Shown here: one piece after another, positions 1 through 11,400 of the stretch
How positions within the stretch are numbered: the stretch's first letter is position 1
Layout: each line of letters opens with the position of its first letter
NCBI GenBank assembly: GCA_035638775.1
Contig: DASQZJ010000051.1
Location: 8,841 to 72,840 of the forward strand
Direction: 5' to 3'
Length of the DNA stretch: 64,000 nucleotides
From: DASQZJ01 sp035638775
Lineage (GTDB): Bacteria; Pseudomonadota; Gammaproteobacteria; UBA5335; SLRW01
Position numbers and translations under genes: made by a program
Notes under the pieces: generated by a model
Seen by the model: only the letters and a program-made list of their open reading frames with translations
Told to the model about the DNA's origin: nothing
The model's database searches: none

Positions 1-586
1 AGCGGCCGTTGGCGTTGTACCAGAGCTGGGTCGGGCCGTCGCCGGTGTGGAGGCGGTAGCTGGTCGCCCGGGTGTCGGGATCCCAGGGCAGGGGCCTGCG
101 CCCGAGGCGGGCGAGCGAGACTTTCTTGAGCTTGCCCGTCTCGCTGTCGAGCAGGCGCTGCGAGCGAAGCAGCCGCGGGTTCCAGTAGGCGAAGGTGTGC
201 ACGCAGGCCTGGTCGAGCGTGTCCTCGCTGCCGTTGACGGTGAGCGACAGACCGGTGTCGACGGCCCGGCCCCGCACCCGGAAGCGGTTGCCGTTGTCGT
301 CGGTGCGTGACCGGATCGTGCGCAGGCAGCCGCCGCGCCAGCGCTCCACCGCCGTCTGGTGGAAGCGGTAGGCGGTGAAGAACAGGAACCGGACCTTGAT
401 CCTGGCCTCGGTCGACATCTCGTAGCCGGCCCCGTCCTCCGTGAAATGGAAGCTCTGGGTGCCGATGGGCTTGCCGTCGACCAGGACCCGGAAGTCGTAA
501 TCCCGGCGCGGGGCGGCGCCGGCGCCGGACGCACCGAGCAGCAGCGCGATGGCGGCGCAGGCCGCCAGGACTGGACGAATTCTCAC
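1..586 (-). CDS. DUF6134 family secreted protein (3' end cut by window edge)
   Basis: Starts at a GTG (584-586) with GGAGG 6 nt upstream; no ATG start in this frame fits as well. The first ~24 residues form a signal peptide (basic RIR, then a hydrophobic stretch ending AGA-AP), so the product is exported to the periplasm. The mature part carries the pattern I associate with DUF6134: YDFRVLVDGKPIG near the N-terminus, an ERWRGGC segment, a DDNGN segment, an FAYWNP segment, and LWYNANGR just before the window edge. About 195 codons are visible, and by family length some 20-30 residues are missing. Function is unknown in the family. It is read in the same direction as the TpsB gene upstream, with ~190 bp between, so it may or may not share that transcript. 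Confidence 0.8.
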   Translation of the reverse strand, partial: MRIRPVLAACAAIALLLGASGAGAAPRRDYDFRVLVDGKPIGTQSFHFTEDGAGYEMSTEARIKVRFLFFTAYRFHQTAVERWRGGCLRTIRSRTDDNGNRFRVRGRAVDTGLSLTVNGSEDTLDQACVHTFAYWNPRLLRSQRLLDSETGKLKKVSLARLGRRPLPWDPDTRATSYRLHTGDGPTQLWYNANGR

Positions 587-779
587 TGGGCGCCTCCATC
601 GACGCTGCCGCGGTGCGGACACCAGCGGTCCGGCTGGAAGATCGGTAACTTACCATCCGGCGCCGGCGGGCGCTACGCCGATGCCGCGGCGGACCGCCCG
701 GCGGCGTGAGAAAGCGGACGGGATGTCACCGCGACGCGGGCGCGCGGCGGCACGGCGCAACGGCCGGACAGGGGATCGC

Positions 780-2414
780 CTAGAGCCCGAACGGCGCCAC
801 GATGCTGAAGTAGACTTCCCACTTCGATTCGTCGGGGACCACCGTGCGCATGGGGTGGGCCACGTCCACGCGCCAGGAGACCGGTTCGAGCGCGCGGTAG
901 CGCGGCAACCTGCCCTGCAGGCCGACGTCGAAGCTTTCCAGGGCGATGCGGCGCGGATAGGCGGCGTGGAGCGCGCCGTAGCTGTAGCCGACGCCGAAGG
1001 CGGTGCGGGCCGGGAGGTGGACGTCCAGGGTCTGGCGGGCATAAAAGCCGCGGACCCCGGACGCGGTTCCCACCGGGTAGCCGGGGACGGTGTTCGCACC
1101 GCCGAGCTGGAACAGCTGCGACGGCGGCAGGTCCCGGGCGTTGCTGTACTGCCAGCCCGCGCTGGTGGTGGTGAACAGCGGACCCGGCAGCGCCGCGCGG
1201 CCGCTGAAGGTCCCGGGAAGCAGCCAGTAGGCCCGGTCCTGGCTCAGCACCTCGTGGGCAAAGCCGCGCTCGGCCGTCTGCGTGACCAGCCAGCTCTGGC
1301 CCGGCCGGTCGTACTCGGCGGTCACCCCGGCCGCGGGCGTCCAGATGTGGTCCGCGTTCAGCGGCACGCCGCTGATGTCGGTGCGATCCCGGGTGTAGGA
1401 GACCGAGCCCGCGGTCGTCACCAGCCAGTGCCGGCTGGCCACCAGCGGCCGGGTCAGGCCGAGCTGCCCGACGTCGGCGTGGCCGCGGATATCGAGGTTG
1501 CGGTAGGGACCGTCGATGATGTGGATCTCGTTGTGGGCCACGCTGGCGCTGAGCTTGAGGCCCCGCCGGGTCAGCGGCACCTGGTAGCCGAGGTTGCCGT
1601 TGAAGGCCCCGCGCGATTTCATCGCGTACAGGGTGAGGCTGTCGCCGCGCCCGAGCGGTCCGAACAGGCGCGCGTACACGCCCCCCTGCACACGGCCGGT
1701 GGCGCGGTCGCCCTCGTTGTTGGCCAGCAGGCTCACCTGGTAGCGCGGCGGCTCGATCGCCTCGAGCATCACGTCGGTCAGCCCGAAGCGGCTGCCCGGC
1801 TGCAGGTTGGCCTTGAGGGCCACGTCGCTGGTGCGGTCGAACCAGATCAGCTCCCGCTCGAGCTCGGCCGCATCGAGCACCGTCCCCTGCCTGACCGGCA
1901 GGCGCGCCAGGATGTATCCGCGCCCGGTGTGTTTGGCCCCGGACAGGTGGACCGCCCCGACCTTGCCCTCGACCAGGCGCACGTGCACGACGCCGCCGGT
2001 GACCTTCTGCGGCGGCAGGATCGCCCGGTCGGTGATCAGCCCGCGCTTTGCGTAGACCGCGTTGATCGCATCGAGCAGCTTGTACAGGTCGGCGACGGTG
2101 ATCGGATGGTGCAGGTACGGGCGGCTCAGGGCCTGCAACGTGCTGCTGCTGAGAAAGCGCGACGGGCTGAACGTGATGTGATTGAGCGTGAACTTCGCGC
2201 CCCCGGGAGCCGGCTTGGCGTGCTGCTGTTTCGGCCCCACCAGCACCGGGCCCTTCGGCCCCTTGCGGCGCTGGCTGCGCTCGAGGCGCTGCTGCTCCTG
2301 CTGGCTGCGCTGCTGCGCGGCGCCGGCGGTCGTGCTCGGCGGCGGTGCCGGCAGGGCCGAGGCCGCCGCCGGCCAGGCCAGCGCCCCGGCCAGGAGGATG
2401 GCCGCGCGCCTCAC
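780..2414 (-). CDS. TpsB outer-membrane transporter, ShlB/FhaC/HecB family
   Basis: Two-partner secretion transporter that should export the adjacent giant adhesin across the outer membrane. 544 aa, the normal size for the family. A signal peptide (about residues 1-20, ending ASALP) is followed by a Gln/Lys/Pro-rich linker (~35-70). Two POTRA-like domains follow, roughly residues 70-225 (the segment from FTLNHITFS through VLDAAELERELIWF), and then a 16-strand-type barrel to the C-terminus. The start codon overlaps the adhesin stop by 4 bp (ATGA), so translation is probably coupled. Oddities: the conserved loop-6 VRGF/Y box reads VPGY in LGGANTVPGYPVG, with a VRGF only nine residues later; and the protein ends FGL rather than in the usual terminal Phe. 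The family call is firm; the L6 alignment is my own by eye. Confidence 0.93.
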   Translation of the reverse strand: MRRAAILLAGALAWPAAASALPAPPPSTTAGAAQQRSQQEQQRLERSQRRKGPKGPVLVGPKQQHAKPAPGGAKFTLNHITFSPSRFLSSSTLQALSRPYLHHPITVADLYKLLDAINAVYAKRGLITDRAILPPQKVTGGVVHVRLVEGKVGAVHLSGAKHTGRGYILARLPVRQGTVLDAAELERELIWFDRTSDVALKANLQPGSRFGLTDVMLEAIEPPRYQVSLLANNEGDRATGRVQGGVYARLFGPLGRGDSLTLYAMKSRGAFNGNLGYQVPLTRRGLKLSASVAHNEIHIIDGPYRNLDIRGHADVGQLGLTRPLVASRHWLVTTAGSVSYTRDRTDISGVPLNADHIWTPAAGVTAEYDRPGQSWLVTQTAERGFAHEVLSQDRAYWLLPGTFSGRAALPGPLFTTTSAGWQYSNARDLPPSQLFQLGGANTVPGYPVGTASGVRGFYARQTLDVHLPARTAFGVGYSYGALHAAYPRRIALESFDVGLQGRLPRYRALEPVSWRVDVAHPMRTVVPDESKWEVYFSIVAPFGL

Positions 2415-5400
2415 TGCTCGCCCCGGCCGGACCGGGCGCCGGTGCCGGTGAGGTTGAGCGCACCCCCCGAGGGCGAGCCGACGACCCCGGCGAAGCCGTC
2501 CTGAAGCATCTGGAACGTGGCACGCAGCTGCGGCAGCAGCCCGGCAAGGGACGGCTGCCTGCCGGCGATCGCGCCCGAGGAGATGTAGGCGCTGCCGCCG
2601 CCGTAGTCGGTCGGGGTCTGCTGGTGGTTCCGGATGTAGTTGGGCACGATCACCCGGTAGCCGGTCATGTAGTGCTCGGTGAAGGCGTTGGTCACGGTGA
2701 CGTTGCCGTTCTGGGTCAGGTAGAAGCTCTCCCCGCGCTGGTAGAGCTGCACGTCGGCCGGCTGCAGCGCGGTGCTGCCGTTGGTCATCAGCACGTTCGC
2801 CTGCGGGGTGATAAAGCGCACCTCGCCCGTGACGTAGCCGTTGCGCAGCGTCCAGGCATCCTGCGCCATGCGCACCGTGCCGTTGCCGGCGCGCAGCGGA
2901 TCGATGACGATCCCGCCGGGCGCATCCAGCGACAGGTCGACCTGCCCGTCGATGCCGCCCTGCCAGCCGGACAGCGCGATCTCCAGCGGCCCGGTCGCGC
3001 GCTTCTGCTGGTCGACGACGGCCTGCAGCGCGCCGGAGTAGAAGCGGATCAGCTTCTCGATGTAGGCCTGGTGCAGGTCGATCCCGTCCCGCGCCGACAG
3101 GATGGCCTGGCTCGCGGTCAGGGTGCCGAGGGTCATGTTCCCGCCGGCGGCCGAGAGGGTGACCGCGTCCGGGGCCGACACGGTGCCGATCGACAGGGCG
3201 CCCCCGGCGCTGCCGGTGATATCGCCGCTGGTGACCGCCGCATGGCCGCCGCTGACGCTGCCTGTGGCGCTGAAGTCCAGCCCGGAGGCGGGCAGCAGGT
3301 CGGTGAAGGTGAGATCGCCGGCCACCCGCAGGCCCAGCGTCCCGTTCGGCGCGTGGATGAGCTGCGTGGTCAGCCCCTGGAGGTCGCCCAGGTAGATGTC
3401 GCCCGTGGTCGTGCTGGCGAGTCCCAGCAGCGGCGTATCCAGCACCAGGTAGCGGCTTGCGCTGCCGATGCCGGTGCCGGCGGTCAGCGACACGGACGCC
3501 CCGCTCGCCGGGGCGGCGACGTCGGCGCCGGAGGGGCTGTCACCGGTGATCGAGCCGGCCGCCGCCAGGGTGATGGCGGTGCCGCCCGCGGCAGCGCTGC
3601 GCAGCCCGTCCAGGGTCATGTTGCCCGACACGGTCTGCAGGCTCACCGGGCCCTGCGCGGTCAGCCCGTGCACGGCCAGGTCCGCGGTCGGGGAAACGAC
3701 GTTGAGCGCTCCCCCCACCTGTCCGGACAGTCCCCCGCTGCCCAGCGTGACGGCCAGCGCGGTGTCCCCGCCGACCGGGCCGGTGGTATCGAGCACCAGG
3801 TGCTGTGCCTGCACGTGCGGCACCGTCGCATCGGTGAAGATCGGCGCGATGCCGCCCTGGTTGACGGTGATCGAGCCGGTGCCGCCGCTGAAGAAGTTGC
3901 CGAGATCGAGCGGCCCGCCGCTCTGCTCCAGGTAGACGTCGCTGGAGGCCTTTGCCGAGTCCAGCGGCCCGGTCACCGCGAGCTGGACGGGCGCGCCGGC
4001 GGTGCCGATCGTACCGTTCGCGGCGTCGAGGACGACGCCCAGCGCACCCCCGCTCACGCCCTCCCCGCCCGGCGCCTGCAACAGGCTGCCCGCGGCGGAC
4101 AGGCGGATTTCGCCCTGCGGGTTGACGATGGTGCCGACGTTCAGGTCGCCGCTGCCCGCGGCCAGATAGAGCCCGGCCTGGGCCGCCGCGTCCACGCGCT
4201 GCGCGCCCTGCACGTACACCGGATGGTAGCGGTTGACCGTGAGCACCGGCCCGCTCGCATTGCTGCCGATGGTGATGTCCCCGGGTGCCGCGGCCGCCAG
4301 CGCGGCCTCTTGCAGCGGCGTCAGGGTGAGCGTTCCGCTGCCGCCCTGGATGGTGATCGGCGCGTCGGTGCTGCCGAGCGTGTCGCTGGCGCCCGCCGTC
4401 CCCGCCAGCAGCGTGACCGTGCCGGGCGTGGTGATGTTCGGCGCCTGGGTCTGGTAGCTCGCGGCGGTGCCGAAGACGGCCTGCTGGTTGACCGTGTTCA
4501 GCAGCTGGTCCTGGGTCCAGGCGACCCCCTGCGTGACGGTGCTCTGCAGCCCGCCGGTCACCGTCTGCGCGAATCCGCCGGCGTCCTGGGCCGTGAGGTA
4601 GGGATCGATCTGGCTGCCCTGGAAGCCGTAGTCCGCGGTGAGCTGGCCCAGCTGGGCGCCGAGCGCCTGGTAACGGCCGACCAGATCGGACTGGAGCACG
4701 TTCTGCACGTAGCCGAGGATCTGTGCCTGGGTAACGCTGGCGGGATCGGCGATGCCGTTGTAGGCGGCGGCCGCCGCGCGGTAGTCCGCGTACCCGCTCG
4801 CCGTCAGTCCCGACACCGCCATGCTCGAGCCCGAGCCGGTGAAGGTCACGTCGTTCTTGATCGACCAGTACTGGCCGTAGGCGAAGGTGAAGTCGCCGAC
4901 GATGTGGGTGAGGTTGTTGCTGCCCTCGTCCTGGGCGGCCGTGCCGGTCAGCCCGAAACTGCTCCACTGCTGCTGCAGGGCGGTCAGCCCCTTCTGGTTC
5001 GTGGTCTGCGCCAGGGCGCTGACGATCGAGCCGCCCGGAGCGGCCAGCGTGACGTCGCCCCCGGCCGTGATCCGACCCACGCTGAGATCGCCGGCGGCAC
5101 TGGCCTGCGCAAGATCGACCACGCCGAACGGCGCGTCCACGTTGAGGGTGCCGCCGATGTTGATGCCCAGCGCATCCGTGCTGCCCGTCGCACCGTGGAT
5201 GCCGCCCTGGCCGGCGTTCAGGCTCAGGTCCGAACCCGCCACGATCACGGGTGCGCTGTCGCTGCCCGCGACGATGCTGCCCTGGGTGTCCATGCGGACG
5301 AAGCCCGTCGGGGCGCTCACCTGGCCGAGGGTGAGACCGCCCTGCGCATCGCTCAGATCGATGTTGCCCCCGCTGCTGGTCGCGTTCAGGATCCCGGAGC

Positions 5401-8400
5401 CGACCAGGCTGACGTTGACCGGATCCGAGCTTGCCAGGGTCGCCTGGCTGACCACCGGCACCGGGAAGTAGAAAGTGCCGAAGAAGGTGACCAGCGGTGC
5501 ATAGTAGGTGGAAATGCGGGTGCCGACCAGCGCGCCGTCGCCGATGCCGCCGGAGCCGGTCAGGGTGACGTTCTGCCCGGTCACCGTGGCGGTGCGCGAG
5601 AGGCTGCCGAGCACGCCGCTGTCGGCCGAGAGGGTCACGTCCCCGGTGACGTTCTTCACGTCGCCCTTGAGCCAGATGCCGGCGGGCGAGGTCACGTTGA
5701 TGGTGCCGTGGCTCTGGCCGACGAACGAGATGCCGACCGGATAGTCGCCCTCGAACGCGCCGGACAGCGTGTTCCACGCCTGGGTGATGGTTGCCGTGCT
5801 GGCCGCGGTGTTCGGCGTCGCGGTGCAGAAACCGCTGCAGAACAGCAGCAGCGGCGAGCCCGCCGGCACGTTGTCGTAGCTGAAGCTGGTGCTGCCAATC
5901 GTGTACGTGACCGTGTAGGTCAGGCCGGTGCTGGTCGGCACGGTCACCGAGAGATCCGCGGTGCTCGGGCGATACAGGCCCTGCTGCACCGTGTAGCTCC
6001 CCCCCCCGCTCGACAGGGTCACGGGGTTCCGCACGTACCAGACCCCGCCGCCGTTGTTCTCGATGCTGTAGCTGTCGCTGGTGCCGGTGAAGCTGTCGAC
6101 CAGCGTGGCGCTGTCCGCCTGGCCCGCCGTGCCGGGCGCGCCCGCCGCGTAGTGGTATACGGACGTGACGCCCGTTTGCGGGTCGTAGCGGTACTCGGTC
6201 ACCTGACTGTAGCCGACCATGTTGCCGGCCTTGTCGGGCGCGTCGATGGTCCGCGCCGTGTCGGTGATCTGCACCAGCCCGCCGCTGTTGGCACTGCCGG
6301 CGTCGAGCCCCTGGACCACCAGCGGCAGGTCGGTCTGGTTGTCCACGCTGATGTTCGCCAGCCCGCCCGCGGCGACGATGTTCGATGTCGGGCTGCCGTC
6401 GCTCGCCGTCGGACTGGTGTTGAAGATGCTGCCGTAGAGGTACACGCGGCCGGGCTGCGACTGGGCGGCGTTGAGCACGATCTCGTTGGTCGCCGGATCC
6501 CAGAACGCCGGGATGATGTCCGGGTTGCTGATGCTCGCCTTGAGCGTGATGCGCACGTAGCCGGTGGTCGGATCGACCGGCAGGTTGTTGTCCACCACGT
6601 ACTGGTTCCAGCTCGACGTCCCCTGGGCGTACTCGGTCTCCCAGGTGTTCAGCTGGCTGTCCAGGCTGCTCGACAGGCTCACCGCGAGGTGGTCGTGGCC
6701 GCTCTGGATCAGGCCGTCCACGTTGAGGAACTCGGCCGCCACGAACACCGGCCCGCCGGCGATCACGGTGGCGGTGTCGGTGATCGGCACGACCTCCCCC
6801 GGGGTATGGAATCCGGACTGGTAGCCCTGGAAGTACCCGCCGTTCAGGGCCGCGATGGAAACCGACCCGCCGTTGATGGTGCCCTGGTTGTGGATGGAGC
6901 CGGCGCTGTCCTGCACCACCACCGAGCCGAGCGGGTTGTAGATCGTCCCGTTGAGGAAGATGTCCGGGGCGATGTCGCTGCTGCCGGTGGACGGCGTGAA
7001 GCTGCTGTCGATGCTGACCGTGGGCGTCGTGCCGGACGCGCCGCCGGTGATGGTGCCGTTGATGTCCACCTTGCCGCCGCTGCCGCCCTCGACGGTGATG
7101 TCGCCGACCTGCATGAAGGCGGGCGTCGGGTTCTCGATGCTCACCCCGGTCAACGGCAGCGCCTTGACGGTGCCGGTGATCGACGTGCTCCCGGCACGGA
7201 TGCTCACGTTGCCCGAACGCACCAGGATCGGATCGACGGTGACGAACGGCACCGCCGTCGCCTCGGCGTACGGCTGCCCGGTGGACGGGTTCGTGATCGC
7301 GGCGAGCTCCGCGTTGAGCTTCTCCTGCTCGAAGTACAGCCGGCCGATCAGCGTGGTGTCGGTGGTGTCGGCCATCTGCGTCTGCAGGCTCTGGATCTGG
7401 TCCTGCAGGTACTGCGCGTAGTCCCAGGTCGTGACGCTGTAGTGCACGAGCGGTGACGTCCCCGGGCCGGCCACGACCTGGCCCTGGGCGTTGAGGGTGA
7501 GCTTGAGATCCTGGGTCCCGGCCAGGCCGGCCTCGACCGTGCCGGAGACGTCCACGCCGCTGCTGGAGTTGTCGCTGCTCGATCCGCCGTGGTACTCCAG
7601 CGTGACCGGCTTGATCACCTGCTTGTGGGCGATCTTGTTGATCAGCCCGACGAAGAAGTTGACGATCTCCTCCACGACCTTCTGGTACGAGTTCTTGCCG
7701 GTGGCGCTGGCGCTGGCGGCGTGCTGGCCGTTGCTGGCGGCGAGCGTGGCGTTGCCGCCCGCGAGCACGCTTCCGGAGACGGAGGCGTTGTTGTGGTTCG
7801 TGACCGAGGCGTAGGCGCTCGGGTTGGTGCCCACCGCGAGCGCCGTGTAGTTGTAGGCGTGGCTGGTGGCGCTGGCGCTCAGGTCGTTGGGGCTGCCATA
7901 CCGGTCGTAGCCGGCCTCGATGGCGATGTCGTTGCTGGAACGCACCATGCCGGCGATGGCGATGTCCTGGGTCGCGCTGAGCGTGGCGGTGGCACCGCTG
8001 TTGGTCACACCCGCCCCGCCCCAGGTGTGCGAGAGCGCGTTGGCGCTGACCTGTCCCGAGCTGCCGGCGTAGATGTAGATGTTGCCGGTGGCGCCGACGG
8101 TCGCGCCGCTGGCGACGGTGACGTCGGCACTCATGGTGGCGTTGAAGGTCGCATTGGCCGTCAGGCCCTGGACGACACCGCCCGTGGCGACCTTGGAGCC
8201 GATCGCTCCGGTGACGTCGTTGCTGGCGCCGATGACGAGCGTGTGGGCCGACGGCTCGGACGGGTCCCCGACGATCTCGAGGTCGCCCCCGTTGATCTGC
8301 GTCTGCGTCGTCAGCGTCAGCGTGGTCGAGGCGGAGATCAGGTTGACGTTGAACGCGCCGCCAGCCGCGCCGTTCGCGTCCCAGCCACCGCTGGCGGCCG

Positions 8401-11400
8401 GCTGTGCGTACACGTTGCTGGCCGTGATCGAGCCCGAGGCGGCCTGGATATCGGTGCCGGCCCCGTAAAGGGCCTGGACCGTCGAGTCGATGACGTTGCT
8501 GGCGCTGGCCGCACCGAAGCCCGCCAGGGCGACCTGCGTGCTGTTGGCAGTCCCGGAGACCGTCGCGTTGTGCCGGGCATCGATGACGAACGTCCCGGCG
8601 TGGACGGTGCCGGTGGTGCCGAGCGTTTGCGCGAGCGTGTTCGCCTGCAGGTCGGTGCGCGCCTGGGCGGCGTTGGCGATCCCCCCGCCGCCGGCCCCGG
8701 AGGTCGACTGGGCGCTGAGGGAGTCGCTTCCGTTCGCGGTGATCTCCAGATCGCCGCTGCGCGAGGCGCTCGAGCTCGCCTGCGCGCCCAGTGTCGCCGT
8801 CACCCATGGCGTCGCACCGGCACTGACAACCACCGCGCCGGCGCCGAGCCCGCTGACGAGCACACCGGTGCCGTCGGCGCCGACGGCGCCCACCTGGCGG
8901 GCGCTGATCAGCACCGCGCCGTCGGGCAGACGCACGCCCGTACCGGTGTCGGCGGTGACATGAATGTCGTTGGTGGCATTGGAGACCACCCCCTGCGCGC
9001 CGACCAGGCTGCCGGTGCCCGCCACCGCATGGCTGGTGACGGTGGGCGTGCCGCTGGCACGCAGGGCCAGCTGCCCGGAACCGGAGATCTGCGTGCCGCC
9101 GGCGACGCCCGCGGATACCGAGCCGCTGCTGGTCGCGTTGGCGACCGAGGCGCCGACGCTGCCGACGCCGACGGAGACCCCGAGCGCCGACGCGTGAACC
9201 ACGGGAGCCGACGTGGCGTTAATCTGCACACCGTCGCCGCCGAGATTGGTGATGGTCGCCGCCGAGGGCATGCCGGCGGTGACGCTGGCGTCGTCGGTGG
9301 CGGTCGCCGCGGCGGCGTTGCCGCTGTAGATGCCGGCACTCACGCCCTTGGCGCTGGCGTCCGCGCTGCCGCCGCCGGTCGCATCGATGCTGATGCCGTC
9401 GTACCGGTCGGCGGTCGTGGCCAGGCCCGCGTTCACCGTGCCGCTCTTGTGCGCCGTGACCACGACGGCGCCGACACTGACCGCGCCGGCCGTCGCCCCG
9501 CCCCCGGTTCCCTGCACCGATTCCCCGTCGCTGGAGGAAACACTGAGGCTGCCGCTGCCGTCGCCGGTCACGCTGCCGCCGCTGACGCCGGCATTCACCG
9601 TGGCGTCGGCCGCGCCGTCCGCAATCGCCGCCCCCAGGCCGAAGCCCAGGCCCGCGGCGCCATCGTAGGCGGTCACCGACACGGCGCTGCCGCCACTGCC
9701 GTCGCCGGTGGACGCGGCGACGTTCACGGCCGGTGCCGTGATCGTCGAGCTGAGGATGGTCGCGCCCACGGTGTCGTACACGCGGGTCACCGCGATGCCG
9801 GCACCGAAGCCGAAGCCGACCCCCACGCCCGCCGCACCCGCAAGGTTCTGCGTGGTGGTGGTGTCGGTCGCCGTGACCGTGACCGCGCCGGCGCCGACCG
9901 TGCTGGACGAGATCTTCGCCGTGGTCGCGTCCGGCGCGCTCGCTCCGACCGCGCCGGCGAGGTCGAACGAGGTGGCTCCCGCGACCTGTCCCTGCTCGCT
10001 TGTGCTCAGGTTGCCGTCGGCGCCGGCCGAGTTGCCCGCGTCGCTCATCCGGCTCTGGCCGGACAGGGTCCCGGAACCGTTCTTGTCGAGCGCGTCCATC
10101 GCCTGGCCGGAGTCGCCCGAGCCCAGCAGGATCAGGCCGGCGGCGCCGCCGATGCCCGCGGACCCGCCCACGGCCCCGGTTGCCGTGACCATGTTCACGT
10201 ACTTGTCGGAACTCGCGCTGACATCGACCAACTGGCTCATCGTGACCGTGCTGCCGGTGATCGCGCCGGCCACCGTCTGGTGCAGCACCACGATGTTGGC
10301 GCCCGCGCCGACGCCGGCCGTGCCGCCGGCGGCGAGCGCGCCGGCGTAGGCCTCGATACGGGTCGTGTCGCTGGCTGACACGCTCACGCCGCCGGACGGA
10401 ACCGGGCCGATGCCGTGGCCGACAACGGTGGCGTTGTCCAGATGCGCCTCGGTATCGCCGCGCATGACCACGGCGCTCCCCTCGCCGGCGAGCGCGAGGC
10501 CGCCGGCGCCGGACCCGCTGACCGCCAGGGTCCACAGGTCGCTGATCGAGGTCGCGCCGATGTCCAGGTTGCCGCTGCCGAGCTCGATGTCCGTGGCGCT
10601 CTGGCCGGTCGGGTCGCCGACCCGGGCCAGCGTCGTGTTGTCGCCGTCGACCACCAGGGCGGTGCCGGCGATCGCGGCAGCGCCGAAGGCGCCCGAGCCG
10701 CTGATCAGGTTCATCGCGCTGCGGTCGCGGGCGTTCACGGACAGGGAGTTGGCGGTCAGCGTCAGTCCCTGGACGTACGCCTCGGTATCGGCGCGGAAGA
10801 CGTCCACCATGCCGGTGCCGGCGGCGCCGGCCAGCGCCGCGGAAAGCCCCGCGCCCAGGCCGTAGCTGTCCTGCGAGGCACGCGCCAGCACCGTGACCGC
10901 ATCCTGGGGCGAGACCTGCCCGCCCTCGATCCAGGCCCTGGTGGTGGCATCGAAGCTGTTCACGCCCAGGGCGCCGGCGGCGGCCACGTCGGTGGCGCCG
11001 GCCGCGGCGCCGATCACCAGGTTGGCGGCGAAGTCGTGCCGGCTGGCGATCACGCTGAGCTCCTGGTTCGTGGCAGCACCGGCGGCGGTGTCGAGATTCG
11101 CGCCGGCGCTGTACGCCAGCGTCTTGCCGCCCATGACGTTGGTGACCGTGCTGGCGTCCAGCGCCGCCGAGCCGAGGGGGTCGAACGCGGTGGCCGCGGT
11201 CGCGCTCAGGCCCGTGACGATGTTGAGCGATTCGGCGTTGATCGCGAGACCGTGGACCGACGTGGTGGTCTCCGAGAGGGCCGACGGTCCGCTGAAGTTC
11301 GTGTAGTCGCCGAGGTTGTCGACCCCCGGCTGCGTCACGAGGGCCCCCGAAGCCACGAGTTCGCCCGACGGACCCAGCGCCAGCGCGTCGACCGAGGTGC

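Noticed and set aside
2345..7456. Very long open frame on the + strand opposite the adhesin gene (and similar ones up to 19027)
   Set aside because: It is the mirror of the repetitive GC-rich adhesin. The product is Arg/Gly/Val/His-rich with no domain, and there is no ribosome site.
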